From Trichomonas vaginalis G3 (taxonomy: Eukaryota > Parabasalia > Trichomonadida > Trichomonadidae): a stretch of 64,000 nucleotides of DNA. The notes below the pieces were generated by a model. The model was not told where the DNA came from. It did not search any database and saw nothing but the letters and a program-made list of their open reading frames with translations. This document shows positions 41,907-53,523 of this stretch, in pieces. Each line of letters begins with the position of its first letter. The first letter of the stretch is position 1. The position numbers and the translations under genes are program-made. Location of the stretch: positions 24,830,082 to 24,894,081 of the forward strand of contig NC_067207.1 in assembly GCF_026262505.1 (NCBI RefSeq), written 5' to 3'.

Positions 41907-42695
41907 ATGAACATTTTATCGATATACGATTCTAGCGGAAACAAACTTGTTCAATATCCAGACAGTCCATTAAAAGATGACGAATCACTTAACTTTCAAG
42001 GTGTTTTATCAATAATTGGACCAATCACAAAACAAGATCAAACATTTCTATTTACTCTAACAATGGGAAAGCATTATGTTGATGTGTTTTATGGCTTTAA
42101 TAGATATGTTATTTCTGTAGTTCCAGATAATACTATATCGGAAATAAAGAATTGTAATTCATTTTATGCTATTACTGCAGGATGCTTCTTTAATGACTAT
42201 ATAATACGAAATTCTACAAATGATCAACAAAAGGCATCCATATATGATTCATTCATAGAATTAATACCGACAAACCCACTAAACTCAATAAATTCTTTAA
42301 TAAATTCATTACTATCCAACGAAATCGAATATGTTGCTTTCGTAACTCGAGGTAATCGAGTCATTCATTCAATTGGTAAGCCTTCTGAAGAACCAGAAGA
42401 TTTTATCTTCTCATGGTGTGCTGCACTAGGGGCAGTCGATTCTCTTGGAGAGGAACAGTCTGCTAGGGTCGACGGATATTCTAAAATTTTTGCTTTTAGA
42501 ATGTATGATTGCATCAACACAATATGCTACACAAGACATGATGTAAGTTTACCAATAATAAACCAGTTTGCAGATTCTGCTAATAAAGTTAAAACAGGAA
42601 TTTCAAACTTATTCCAAAAGACAGAACGATTCTCACCAAAACTACCAGACCAACCTTCATCTGGAGGTGGAAGAACACATTTCCAGAGATTTTAA
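41907..42695 (+). CDS. Unknown 262-aa protein, possibly longin-like
   Basis: 262 residues. The first 130 alternate strands and helices beginning LSIYDSSGNKLVQYPD and then FTLTMGKHYVDVFYGFNRYV, a pattern that could be a longin-type fold as in trafficking proteins. The remainder is mixed, ending in a disordered basic tail (QPSSGGGRTHFQRF). No catalytic motif, signal or membrane segment. The ATG sits just after TTTCACTC, close in position to trichomonad initiator elements. Convergent with the flagellar gene, 92 bp between stops. Confidence 0.45.
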   Translation: MNILSIYDSSGNKLVQYPDSPLKDDESLNFQGVLSIIGPITKQDQTFLFTLTMGKHYVDVFYGFNRYVISVVPDNTISEIKNCNSFYAITAGCFFNDYIIRNSTNDQQKASIYDSFIELIPTNPLNSINSLINSLLSNEIEYVAFVTRGNRVIHSIGKPSEEPEDFIFSWCAALGAVDSLGEEQSARVDGYSKIFAFRMYDCINTICYTRHDVSLPIINQFADSANKVKTGISNLFQKTERFSPKLPDQPSSGGGRTHFQRF

Positions 42696-42787
42696 CTCAT
42701 TTTGTTTTAGATGTAAAAATATTTTGTCATTTATTTCAAAAAAAAATCATGTTTTTCACTTATTAAAACGTACACAAACATAATATT

Positions 42788-44743
42788 TTATTTCAAAAGA
42801 TTCATTGCATCTTCTAATAAGAAGTCTGGAATTGGAAGATCCGAAAGTTCCAATTTCTTTTTGAGTTTTAGGCGTCTTAAGTTAATGAGATCGATATAAT
42901 CTCTTCCATTAACTATTAATTTGTCTTGGTAGACGTCTTTCAATCGATTGCCTGCGTCGATTAAAAGGTATTCTGATTTTGAGTATTCTTGTTCAAGATT
43001 AACAAGAACAGGACTGTATTTATTGTATTTGAAAGCATCAAAGGCCAAGTAATCTTTAATGTCTCTGTAGTATTTGTTGTAATATTTGGCTTTTTCGAAA
43101 CAAATTTCCCAAGCTCCCATTGCGTCAGAGAGTTTTGAAGTTTCTTCAGTGGATTGAGAGTATTTTGCGGATAATCCCAATCTATCTTTAATAGAAAATC
43201 CAAGCTCATTCCAAATTTTTGATAATCTTAGGAAAATGTTTTCACTACGTATATCTATTGATGAAGTTCCTGGCTTATAACTTTTGAGGATCTTCATTAC
43301 ATCTTCGTTGTTCGATTCTATTGGTTTTGGCAAAATTTTTACGGTTGGAGGATTATTTTCTTCTTCCTCTTGGAAATCATGCATACTATATGATTCACGT
43401 TCGATTTGTTGTGACTTATTTACTGCGTCTTGTTGAATTTGAGTTAATAATAATTCTGAATCATTCCATTCTCCAGTACCAGTAATTTGTGCGGCAAGAG
43501 GTATTTGTTTCCCAAGGCTATCACTGATTTCGTCGATCTCTTCTGGCTTGAAAGGGAAACAAATTTCTCTTCTTGAAAATTTTGCTGAAACATGATTGAA
43601 ATTCAAGTCATTTCCAATGAATTTCAAGTCATCAAGTATTTTCTGACGAGATGTTCTTGTTTCTAATGGGTCATTCTGGTCCCAATAATTATTGATCATT
43701 TGTTCTTTTGTTAATGATTTGGTTTGTGGTATTTCCTTCTTTATCTCAACAATTTGTCTCTTTCTGTTGGGGTTCACAATGACTCTTGTCGTATTTGCGT
43801 GCTTTTGGACGATTTCTTCTTTTTCTTCTTTGATTTCTTTGACTTCTGGTGGTGGAAGAATCAGTTTCTGGTTCTCTATGGCGAACTTGAATAACTCCGA
43901 TACATTTTTATTTGTATCACCAAGTATTTTGTCCAATGAGTCTTGGCTAAATCCATAATGAGGATTAATTTTATACATCGCTGGCAAATCTTTAGTTGCT
44001 GTATTTAAGTTCTCCGTAACTATTTTTTCTAAGTCAGTATCTTTCTTTTTGATCTCAATTGGTTCTTTGACAACTTCAATCTTCTTTTCAGGCTTAATTC
44101 TGTATAATTTCTTGAGGTTATCAGGTAATTTTGAGTTGTCGAAACGGTCCTCCTCAAGATCTTGCTTGATGATTGCATTAGCAGCTTCCTGAATATGCTC
44201 GACGAAAAATTTCATTGTTTTCTTTTCGTCATTAATTGTAAAACGCCTTTTTGTACTTTTTTCGTGCTTAATTTGTTGTGCAAGTTGCAATGCACAGTCA
44301 CCAAGCTTTGAGACAGCTTTTACGAGATATAATTGCTCTTTGTACGGTAAGCGACGCAATTCTCTTTCATATCCTTTAAAAGAGTCAGTGTTAAGCCAAA
44401 ATGCTATCTCTTGATCTTGTTTTATCTCATCGTTATCATCCGATTTCGGAATAGTTTTTGATGAAATCTGCTTTAAAGCAGAATTTTGTGTATTGTAGTA
44501 AAGTCTCTCGAATTCCTCGGAGTGAAAATTATCGAGAAAGCGTTGATTTTTCACTCTATTAAGATAACCCAGTGCATTATTGAATGCATCGATGGGTGCT
44601 GGCGGTTTTGAGATATCTGGAATCGGAAGCTGAGTTTCTCGCGTATAATTAATTTGAATTTCGTCTCTAGAACGTGGTGATAAGAGTTCAAGGCATAGTT
44701 TGGAATCATTATCTTGTTCTTCCACGAAAGTTTCGTGGAACAT
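42788..44743 (-). CDS. CCDC87-like flagella-associated coiled-coil protein
   Basis: 651 residues from the ATG at 44741-44743 (MFHETFVEEQ). Charged, helical, with coiled-coil stretches (EKKIEVVKEPIEIKKKDTD). The C-terminal 150 residues follow a pattern typical of CCDC87-type ciliary proteins: FLRLSKIWNELGFSIKDRL, a helix with WEICFEKAKYY, and near the end GRDYIDLINLRRLKLKKKL. Such proteins are structural components of the axoneme; a flagellum-bearing trichomonad would use it there. The assignment rests on this region only. No signal or membrane segment. Confidence 0.5.
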   Translation of the reverse strand: MFHETFVEEQDNDSKLCLELLSPRSRDEIQINYTRETQLPIPDISKPPAPIDAFNNALGYLNRVKNQRFLDNFHSEEFERLYYNTQNSALKQISSKTIPKSDDNDEIKQDQEIAFWLNTDSFKGYERELRRLPYKEQLYLVKAVSKLGDCALQLAQQIKHEKSTKRRFTINDEKKTMKFFVEHIQEAANAIIKQDLEEDRFDNSKLPDNLKKLYRIKPEKKIEVVKEPIEIKKKDTDLEKIVTENLNTATKDLPAMYKINPHYGFSQDSLDKILGDTNKNVSELFKFAIENQKLILPPPEVKEIKEEKEEIVQKHANTTRVIVNPNRKRQIVEIKKEIPQTKSLTKEQMINNYWDQNDPLETRTSRQKILDDLKFIGNDLNFNHVSAKFSRREICFPFKPEEIDEISDSLGKQIPLAAQITGTGEWNDSELLLTQIQQDAVNKSQQIERESYSMHDFQEEEENNPPTVKILPKPIESNNEDVMKILKSYKPGTSSIDIRSENIFLRLSKIWNELGFSIKDRLGLSAKYSQSTEETSKLSDAMGAWEICFEKAKYYNKYYRDIKDYLAFDAFKYNKYSPVLVNLEQEYSKSEYLLIDAGNRLKDVYQDKLIVNGRDYIDLINLRRLKLKKKLELSDLPIPDFLLEDAMNLLK

Positions 44744-45824
44744 ATATTTCTGAATTGAATTGTTCAACAATTTTTCAGAAGAGAAACCCAAGTGAGAAAT
44801 ACATGAAATGGTGATTTTTATAAAAGTATTGAGTTTGAATGGTATTGAAAATCAATTTGCAATTCAATGCTCCAATTTTGCATTTTTTGAATTCAATAAT
44901 TTAATTATTATTTACCCATTCCAGAAAGAGAAAAATAATCTTTTCAATTTCAATTGAAAAGTATTGAGCACAATAGAAAATGATCTGTTCACAACATATT
45001 CAACAGTATGAGATATTTATTTATAAATAAAATTTTATAAAATGAATGTCACTTTTATTATGGCTCCAAAGTATTGAATCTTCAATTGCCATGATTTGCA
45101 TAATCCAGCAAAGTTATTTTTTGTTATTTAATTAAAACGTTGAGTCTAGCGCCCTTTCCCATCTTCCTAAAATCCAAAAACAAATGAAGAAATTCCAATT
45201 GACGCAAATTTGGTAAGATATTTTTGATATTTGATATCAGAACATCTATTGCGTTCTTGAAGAATGAACAAGGAATATTAATTTAATGCATTATTTCTTA
45301 ATATCTGAAAATAGACATAATGAATTATGGATAGTTTTGGAAATTATATCAATATTACATTTTAAGAGATATGTGAGATTTAAACTACAACGTAATCTCT
45401 ACCCAATGATAAAGATATTAATAAATTTTATTGAAATTTTAATCGGAACTCTGCACGATCATAAGATTTCACTTTTGCACTACAGTAAACGTTTCCCATA
45501 TTGTCATTATTAAGAAAGCTCAATTAGTGTGTTTTTCTTCTGATTATTGAATTTATTATTGAATAAGAATTAATACAAAGATAGAATGTGAGAGAGAAAT
45601 GATTTGCCTGTAATGATTTGCTAATCATTTAATTTTATAAAATGATTGATATAAAATTTTATTCAACATTTCCCATTTTACTATTAAAATTCACTCTGAA
45701 GTATCGTAATCCATGCTAGTACAGATCTTGTTGACAATTTGAAATATTTCAACAAATGAGTTAGAAATAAAAATGAGATAAATGAGAATAATATAAAATT
45801 TAAATAATATAGACAAATCTAAAA
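44744..45824. other. Spacer between flagellar and ankyrin genes
   Basis: About 1.1 kb, AT-rich, no gene or clear repeat. A 75-codon reading frame at 45286-45513 has no support. Confidence 0.5.
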
Positions 45825-47777
45825 TTATTTCTTAAGATATTTCAGAAAGAGTGCAATTGCTTCAAAATCAATTGAGAAAGGAGCAAGTAAAATTGGTGGC
45901 GTTCCTGTTATGTCTGGTGTTGTCCAACTTGCTCCTTTGGACAAAAGAACTTCCATTGATTCGTAACTTCCATAAAGAATTGCTCTGTGAAGTGGAGTTT
46001 CCCATTTCTTATTCTTTACATTAATGTAAGCACCATGTTCGATTAGGAATTTAACCAATTCTGGGTTGTTCTTCATTACTGCGTAATGTAATGGCGAATC
46101 GCCATCTTTTTCTGTCATTGCGTAAAGATCTGCACCTTTTGAAATCAAAAATTCAGCAACTTTTGGATTTGGATTTACAGCAGCCCAATGCATAGCAGAT
46201 TCTTGATCTCTGCATCTTGTATTAATTTTTGCACCATGTGAAATAAACAAATTCAAAAAGTATATATCATCTTTTTCAGCAGCAATATGAAACGGTGTAT
46301 TCTCTTCATTAGTCATTGCAAAGACATCAGCGCCATGTTCAACAAGAACTCTAGCAACTTCTTTATTATTGTTTTCAACAGCATTGAAAAGAGGTGTTTT
46401 GAGGAAAATATCTTTCGAATTAACATTTGCGCCGCTTTTAATTAATATTCCTGCAATTTCAGCCTTGTTGTTCGAACTCAATCCACTTAAATGTAATGGA
46501 GTAATGCCTTGATAATCTTTGCAATTAACATTTGCACCGAATTTGATGAGTACTTCAACAAGTTTTGGATCATTACATTACAGCGACATGCAATAAACAA
46601 GTGTCTTTGTTTGTGGAGTTTCCTGTCCTAACGACATCGCGAAGTACATGCAAATTTGTATAACAATCTTTAATGTTAATATCAGCACCATTTTTAACCA
46701 AAATTTCAATTATTTCGTAATAACTATTTCTTACTGCCATTGTCAAAGGAGTTTCTTTATATCTATCCCTTGCATTAAGATTTGCACCTTTAGAAATGAT
46801 TAATTTCAACATTTCCTTGTTATTACAATCAGCACAAGTATGTAAAGCAGTTACTCCAATAACATCTTTTGCGTTGATGTTTGTTACCTTTGAAAACAAG
46901 AAATCAATTAATTTTGGATTACCAAATTCAAAAGAATGAATAAAAGGAATATTATAATAATTAGTTTCTTCAATATACAAACAGAGAGTTACATAATCAT
47001 TGAACTCAGCACTTGAATAAGGATCATAAGGAACATGATAATTTTTGTTTAAAAATGTTGTTAATTCAACATTATGTGCAAGGATTGCGTATCTCATGCA
47101 AGTTGCATTTGGTGTGAAAACTTTCATGCATTCATTAGCGATATATGTACTTCCGCTTAAAAATGAATAATAAATGCAATTATCAGTGATTTCCATGTTG
47201 AATTTTGTTCTTAAATATTTAAAACATTTTGGTGAACCATGGAAACAACATAATTCCAATAAATTGTATCTGTTTGGATAAAATGGACTATCTACTTTTT
47301 TATTAACGTTCTCTCTCGATACTAGTTTGGAGAATTTGTCGACATTGTCGTACATTAATTCGTAAAAAATTGAATTTTTTGGATGCAAATCTAAAGTGTA
47401 ATTTTCTTTGGAATATTCTTCAATTACGTCATCTTCTGGAGCACCAAACTTGATACCAAACTCTTTTGTGAAAAGTATTTGATTGTAATGTTGCAAAACT
47501 TAAGATCTGGTTTGTATTCGTTATATAGTTTTTTGATTAGCTGCCAATAGGCTTTTAAGTACTTGTTGCGATAAAATGGTATCTTGCATACTTGATTAAA
47601 GATAAGGGATGGCGAAATATTGTTTTCTTTGATAAGATTATTTTTAATTAATTGGTAAATTTGATTTATTGCCTTAGGACTGTCATCATGCAGTTTGTAT
47701 AAATTATTCCAAGCCGAAATACAGCTTTGATATTGCTTAATAAGAACAACACTAATTCTTTCTTTGTTTTGGGACAT
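45825..47777 (-). CDS. Ankyrin-repeat protein with trichomonad N-terminal module, frame interrupted twice
   Basis: About 650 codons in three frames. N-terminal module: SCISAWNNLYKLHDDSPKAI, LIFNQVCKIPFYRNKYLKAYW, the helical module common in trichomonad ankyrin proteins (DUF3447 type). It is followed by IFYELMYDNVDKF and YNLLELCCFHGSPKCFKYLR, and then about ten ankyrin repeats (GVTALHTCADCNNKEMLKLI, ESAMHWAAVNPNPKVAEFLI). The chain resumes in a new frame near 47497 (a run of four A) and near 46575, where the repeat pattern continues without loss. Ankyrin repeats bind protein partners; the specific role is unknown. Each shift could be a sequencing error or a real lesion. Confidence 0.75.
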
Positions 47778-48168
47778 TTTATGGCGGCTTTCGGCTAATT
47801 GTCACTTTTCTAAAATATTTTTCTCTCATCAAAAGATTTCAAAATATATCTGTTTTTTTCCCGGCACAATAAGATAAGTTTAGCGGTTAAGTTTTTCCAT
47901 CATCATAGTAATAAAAATTCAACATAAGAAATATTTTTAACAGAAATAAAGACATTTACACGAATATCTCCACAAAAATATAAAATTGCACATGATATTT
48001 CTTGATTATAGAATCGAAATACATGAAATCGATTGTCCAGTGAAATAGGTTTCTCTTTTAGATGCAAATATTTAACAATATGAAAAATAAATATATATTG
48101 ATGTATGATGATGCTTAAGACTATTAGATATTTAGATGTATGATGGTGCTTAAGATTATTTAATGAAT
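47778..48168. other. Spacer between ankyrin genes
   Basis: About 390 bp. A direct repeat around TATTTAGATGTATGATGGTGCTTAAGA (two imperfect copies between 48100 and 48160) is the only feature. Confidence 0.4.
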
Positions 48169-49580
48169 TTAGATAAATTTATAAATTGCTTTAAAACAAC
48201 CAACAATGAACCGTTTTATTTTAAACTTTGTAACATAATAATCAATTAAAATATTTCCCAACGAATCTCTAAAATTTATTTCTGCCCCTTTGGAAATCAA
48301 AACACATGCTGCTTCTATACAATTAAATTTTGCTGCAATTCTAAAAGCAGTTTCGCCATCTCCATTTTTTGCGTTGATATCTGCTCCATGAGAAATAAGA
48401 ATATCTGCAACTCTATCTGAATTAACAAATGCTGCATATTGAAGAGGAGTCCATTGCATATGATCTCTTTCATTGATATCGCATCCAAGAGAAATAAGCG
48501 TTTTAACAATATATTCATTATTTTCATGAATAGCAGTATATAGAAGCTTTTTTTCTTGTATTCCTATCGAATTGTCATTTACACCAAGTAAAATTAAGGC
48601 CTTGACAATATATGTCTTATTTGCCCATGTCAGCAAATTCAAAAGAGATAATTTTCTCGGATTTTCAATAGTATAATCAATACCATTTGATTTCAAATAC
48701 CACATAGGTGGAATATTAAAGATCAAACTATAGTCATACATTTTCATGATTTTGTTTGTTGGTTTTAATGCAATAAAAATGATTGAAGATTATAGTGCTT
48801 CATGCAACAATTTAAATTAAGTTGAAGGCGTTTCTCATTCATCAGAAAAGAAATAAAATCAATATTGTGAGATATAATTGCATATTCCATGCATTGCTCA
48901 CCGGGATCCCTATATTTCAGACATTCACTTATGATACCTGGATTCCCTCCAAGAAATGAAAGACAAAGACATTGATATGTAATATCTGCTTTAAATTCTG
49001 ATAGTAAAAAATTAAAACAACCAATTGCGCCATGATAACAACATAATTCAAGTAATGTATATCCATCTTCTGAATTCGGATAAAATTCACTTTGTAATTT
49101 TTGATTTTTATTGAACGAAGGATTGCGTGTATATGCAATAAAAAATTCTTTATCATCATCCATAATTGCTTTATAAATTGAACCATATTTATGGACATTA
49201 GTCGAAAGCTTTAAAGAATCATACCATTTAAATAATTTACACTTCTTTTCATTGAAAAGAATTCCATATTCTTTATACACAAAATAGTCGAAAAGATTTG
49301 AAATTGTGTATATTTGAGAATGATCAATTCCTTCAAATATCTTTTTGAATATCATCCAGTATGACTTGAAGTAACCATTATTGTATATTGCAGCATCTGA
49401 TATTATTTCGAGAATCTGAATTGGCTCATATAATTCAGAGTCAATGAATACCTTTTTGATTTCTCTATAAATTTTCTCGATTTCAACATCATCGTATGTA
49501 TGGAGTCTATATAGTGCATTGAATGCATTAACATAATCTTTGCATACATCAATAAGCACAAGATAGTCTTCATACTTCAT
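48169..49580 (-). CDS. Ankyrin-repeat protein with trichomonad N-terminal module, frame interrupted once
   Basis: About 470 codons in two frames. The N-terminal part (from ATG 49580) reads YVNAFNALYRLHTYDDVEIE, ILEIISDAAIYNNGYFKSYW, the same DUF3447-type module as in the neighbouring gene. Then come TLLELCCYHGAIGCFNFLL and, after a frame change near 48770, ankyrin repeats (MQWTPLQYAAFVNSDRVADI, GETAFRIAAKFNCIEAACVL). The two ankyrin genes lie head to tail and share this architecture, so they are tandem paralogues. C-terminal end KFIVGCFKAIYKFI-like, rich in aromatic residues. Confidence 0.7.
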
Positions 49581-49978
49581 GAATATTTTTTGAGTGTGTT
49601 ACATATCGTTCAATGCTCTCTATAGATCAAATTCAAATACATTTGATATACAACTAATACTGATGTCATAGTCACTCAAATACTCATTAAAAAGATGTTG
49701 TAATTTAAATTGGCAAAAAACTTTGGAAATGCAAACCAGATAAATATCAACAATGCATTGAAATTATGCAAAAAGAGCAAAGTTTGAATAACTATTAATG
49801 AAACTTTATGTTTTTTGAAAATGTATTTTTGATTAAAGTTAATTGGTTAAAGAAGCTCATATTTTTATGTATAAGTACTAATCGTAACTTTCACTAATTC
49901 AAACAAGAAAATCAGAAAAAATAATTTACAAATGAAATAAAATGAAACAGTTTATTCAACAGAAAAATAATATAAAAA
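49581..49978. other. Spacer before the ABC transporter gene
   Basis: About 400 bp of AT-rich DNA between genes on the same strand; nothing seen. Confidence 0.4.
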
Positions 49979-51769
49979 TTACTGAAGTTGGTTCTTGACG
50001 AGTTCTGCGTATGCTCCACCTTTTGCCATAAGTTCTTCGTGGTTTCCACTTTCAATTACGTGTCCTTCCTGTAGAACAAGGATTTTTTCAGCGTATTTGA
50101 CGGTAGAAAGTCTATGGGCGACGATAATAACTGTTTTGCCAACTCTGTAAGAACCGATTGCATCTTGAACGAGTCTTTCTGATTCTGCGTCGAGAGCTGC
50201 TGTTGCTTCATCGAGGAGGAGTATTGGAGCATCTTTCATGACAGCTCTAGCGATGCAAAGTCTTTGTTTTTGACCGCCAGAAAGAGAATTTTGGTGAACT
50301 TCAGTAGAATAGCTTTGTGGCTGCTGTATAATGAATTCATGTGCATTGGCAACCTTAGCGGCCGAAATAATTTCTTCTCTGTGTGCTTCTGGTTTTCCAT
50401 ATCTGATATTATTTTTAATTGACATAGAGAACATCGTAGGAGTTTGAGGAACGAATGCAATGAAACTTCTAAGTGATTCAGGAGCGATGTCTTTGACGTC
50501 AATACCATCAATTAATACTTGACCTTCTTGAACATCGTAGAACCTCTCAATCAACTGAAGAATTGTTGATTTGCCGCATCCACTTTCACCTACAATAGCG
50601 ACAGTTGTATTTGGTTCGACAACAAAGTCTAATCCGTTTAATGCAGGTTTTTCTCTTGTTGCGTACTTGAAAACGACATTCTTAAACTCAATTCTGCCTT
50701 CTACATGATCCAATTTTCTTCCCTGATCGCGTTTTATCGATGGTTCCTTCTCCAATATTTCCAATAATTTCGCTGACGAAACGTTGGCCTTCTTGAACTC
50801 AGCGAACAGCGAGAAAATACCTGCGAATGCGGAATTCCACATATCCGAGATAGTCAAAAACACTACAATTACTCCTGGCTCGCATTCTCCACGAGCTGCT
50901 TGAGTTCCTGTGATGTAAAGTATCATTGCGGCTGATCCCCACTGGACAATGGAGCTGCAGAACTCTCTAACACCGTGTATGTAACTGTTCTTTTTGACAA
51001 CTTTGTGTACATCGAATAATTGTTGTTTGTAAATTTGATATTCGCGTAATTCAGCGTCAAATGAACGAACAGTTCTGAAAGAGGTTAATATTTCTGTTGC
51101 TTTGGCTGAAACTGTTGTGGAACAGTTGTTGTATTCAAGCCAAAGAGCATCAAGTTTTCTATTTCGAAGACGCTCAATAATTACGTAGAGAGGAGCAACA
51201 AATAGAAGGTAAACAGTAAGTTTCGGTGATTTCGTGAAGCATACGATCAAACCAATAACCCAGGAAACCATTGACTGTGCTAATTGAAGGATATTGTTTG
51301 TATAAGCAGAATATGCATTTCCGACATCATCAGTGATACGAGCAATGATTACACCGGTCTCTGTTTGATCATAGTATTCAATATCATGATTCATGAGTGC
51401 TTTCATGACTGCTGCTTTAAGATCTCTTAAAAATTGTGGTACAAAGTTTGATTCAACAATGGTGTTGAGTACACCAAGAACAAAAGTAATGATAACAGTA
51501 AGGTATAATCTATTCGCTACATTGTTGACTTCTTGTTTGAACTTGTTACCATCTGAGAAATACTTGTCAACTAATATAGTTGTTAAATCACCTTGGATAA
51601 GAGACATAATATAAGGCATTGCTGAACTTGATGTCTTTGTGAGCAATGTTAAGAAGAATAATGACTTATTCTGTAAGTATTTGAGAATACGGACCAATTC
51701 CCATCCTGTAAGCTGTATATCGATCTCATCGGCTGAGCCGTGAGGCCTCCATAATTGCCGTGGTGGCAT
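49979..51769 (-). CDS. ABC half-transporter, ABCB (MDR/TAP) type
   Basis: 596 residues. The membrane domain (about residues 35-335) holds hydrophobic helices and ends with the coupling segment LFAEFKKANVSSAKLLEIL. The ATPase domain has an A-loop tyrosine (FKYATREKPAL), Walker A GESGCGKST, a Q-loop (FVPQTP), signature LSGGQKQR, Walker B ILLLDEATAAL with the catalytic glutamate, and an H-loop (AHRLS). All catalytic residues are present, so it is probably active. Half-transporters dimerise; the order membrane-ATPase fits exporters of peptides, lipids or drugs. No signal peptide needed. A long hairpin lies about 190 bp upstream (51956-52022). Confidence 0.93.
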   Translation of the reverse strand: MPPRQLWRPHGSADEIDIQLTGWELVRILKYLQNKSLFFLTLLTKTSSSAMPYIMSLIQGDLTTILVDKYFSDGNKFKQEVNNVANRLYLTVIITFVLGVLNTIVESNFVPQFLRDLKAAVMKALMNHDIEYYDQTETGVIIARITDDVGNAYSAYTNNILQLAQSMVSWVIGLIVCFTKSPKLTVYLLFVAPLYVIIERLRNRKLDALWLEYNNCSTTVSAKATEILTSFRTVRSFDAELREYQIYKQQLFDVHKVVKKNSYIHGVREFCSSIVQWGSAAMILYITGTQAARGECEPGVIVVFLTISDMWNSAFAGIFSLFAEFKKANVSSAKLLEILEKEPSIKRDQGRKLDHVEGRIEFKNVVFKYATREKPALNGLDFVVEPNTTVAIVGESGCGKSTILQLIERFYDVQEGQVLIDGIDVKDIAPESLRSFIAFVPQTPTMFSMSIKNNIRYGKPEAHREEIISAAKVANAHEFIIQQPQSYSTEVHQNSLSGGQKQRLCIARAVMKDAPILLLDEATAALDAESERLVQDAIGSYRVGKTVIIVAHRLSTVKYAEKILVLQEGHVIESGNHEELMAKGGAYAELVKNQLQ

Positions 51770-52527
51770 CTAAAAAAATTGAATTGATCAAAAATTTTAC
51801 TTCGCTTGAGCTGAATCTGACCTTAACAAACATCAAAGTAATGATCATTAATGATTACATTGAATTGCACGTTTTTTGTGAAATAATGATGGAGATTATT
51901 TTTTTTATCTTAAAATTTTTGAAACAATATCAATACATTATATGAGTAATTTTGCAAATTACCTCAGACTTTTCAGAGGATTGAGTGGCAACTCAATCCT
52001 CTGAAATAGTCTGTGGTAATTTTTAGTCTCTACACTATTTCAATATAAGCTCCATTTTTAAACAGTTTTTAAAAATCGAGCATTGAAAAGTGTGATGAGA
52101 CTTATAAATTTTCAATCGCGATAATTGAATGAAAAGTTTGCTGTTTGATCTGAATTCTGTGATGGAATTAAAATCCTATTTAATATCATAATAATGCCTC
52201 TTGACCTTTTTTAATTCAAATTAACCTCTAATGCCTTAAATTTAATCATTATATTTTCCGTTTTTATTCAAAATTGTGATAAATTTTCATGAATCAACGG
52301 ATCAATTTATAAATAAGGTTTTTCACAAACTATTTAATAGCGGCCATAATTACAATATATAGTTTTTTATAGTACTCTAGGATGCAGACAAAGCAAGATT
52401 TTAGAATTTTGATAGAATTAATTTTTTTTATTTCAATGATAAGGTTTTCAAACAATAATATTATGTGAACAAGTTAACAATAACAAGAGAAATTATAGTA
52501 TTGTGTATGTAATTTCAATTATGATGT
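51770..52527. other. Spacer with a long hairpin
   Basis: About 760 bp, no gene. Contains the hairpin at 51956-52022. Otherwise AT-rich without structure. Confidence 0.5.
51956..52022. repeat. Long perfect hairpin upstream of the ABC transporter
   Basis: 16 bp of perfect stem (51971-51986 with 51991-52006) and a GGCA loop, extended outward by about 14 more pairs with one bulge and one mismatch (total about 30 bp). It has the same style as the hairpins at 23184-23417 but no evident sequence identity. Confidence 0.7.
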
Positions 52528-53523
52528 CTATTTAGATTTTTTCTTTCTTTGAGGTTTCTTTGGTGTTGGAGGAGCCGAATTCTTTTGATTTTCGATGGAT
52601 TGCTCCAATTCTTTGATAATCTGCTTAAGATTCTCATTTTCTTTCTTCAAATTTTCTAAATCTTCTTTTGACATTAAAGAAGCTCTATAAAGTGCTGTCA
52701 ATCGTTTGTTTTCAGCATGCTCAATTTCAAGTTGCTTCATTGGTTGGAATGTTAATGATATAGTTTGGTAAGAAGCTGCTAATTCTTTTTTCCTTCGATT
52801 CATCATATCTTTTTCGAAATCGGAGGCCATATCATAGGGTATTTCTATAAGATCTTTAATATAATTGAAGCTCTTTGGCTGGAAGAAAGAAGAATAATTG
52901 AATTTTGCGTTTTCTGAAGTGTCATATTGTAATAAGAAGTCATCAATGAAATTAATGACTCCATTCATTGTACATAGTTCAGCTATTACCTTCTCAGTTG
53001 TCTTTCTTAAGTTGGAATTTGTTTTATTCCATAAATTCGTCTTTTGATTTGTTTCTTTCCACATATTATCGATTTTCTCCATCAAATAATATAAGCAAGT
53101 ACTAGCTTGATTTGAGAAATCTTTACTTTCCGGGTTTTCTTGCAAATCTGCAGCTAAATCTGATAGTCTATTGTAGCTCAATACAATATCACTGAGATAT
53201 GTAGGGCCAATTTTATATTTCGTTCTTAATGAGTCAATTATTTTCTCTAAATTATTGATATTTGCTGCAAAATTGTTTGCTAAATTTGATGTTGAAAGAT
53301 AATCTCGGAGTCCTGCAATTGCAGATTTTATTTTTGCGGCTTCTTTTTCATCGATTGATTTACTTTCTTCTGATATCGCCAGAAAATTCTGTATTTTTGC
53401 AATTACCGAATCAATTTTGGCCTTTTTAACAATACTTTTGATACTATTATATGCTTCTTCGTCTGTGACAACCTTTAGAAAGAGGTTGAGTTTACTAACC
53501 AATTTTGATTCATTTTCATTCAT
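52528..53523 (-). CDS. Coiled-coil protein of unknown function
   Basis: 331 residues from the ATG at 53521-53523 (MNENESKLVSK). Mostly helical; the final 60 residues form a clear coiled coil (DLENLKKENENLKQIIKELE) followed by a basic proline-rich tail (PPTPKKPQRKKKSK). Middle part includes MWKETNQKTNLWNKTNSNLR and a helix around DDFLLQYDTSEN. Not recognised. The tail could bind nucleic acid or membranes. No signal or membrane segment. Confidence 0.6.
   Translation of the reverse strand: MNENESKLVSKLNLFLKVVTDEEAYNSIKSIVKKAKIDSVIAKIQNFLAISEESKSIDEKEAAKIKSAIAGLRDYLSTSNLANNFAANINNLEKIIDSLRTKYKIGPTYLSDIVLSYNRLSDLAADLQENPESKDFSNQASTCLYYLMEKIDNMWKETNQKTNLWNKTNSNLRKTTEKVIAELCTMNGVINFIDDFLLQYDTSENAKFNYSSFFQPKSFNYIKDLIEIPYDMASDFEKDMMNRRKKELAASYQTISLTFQPMKQLEIEHAENKRLTALYRASLMSKEDLENLKKENENLKQIIKELEQSIENQKNSAPPTPKKPQRKKKSK

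Noticed and set aside
45286-45513. 75-codon plus-strand frame
   Set aside because: No upstream motif or domain; spacer composition.
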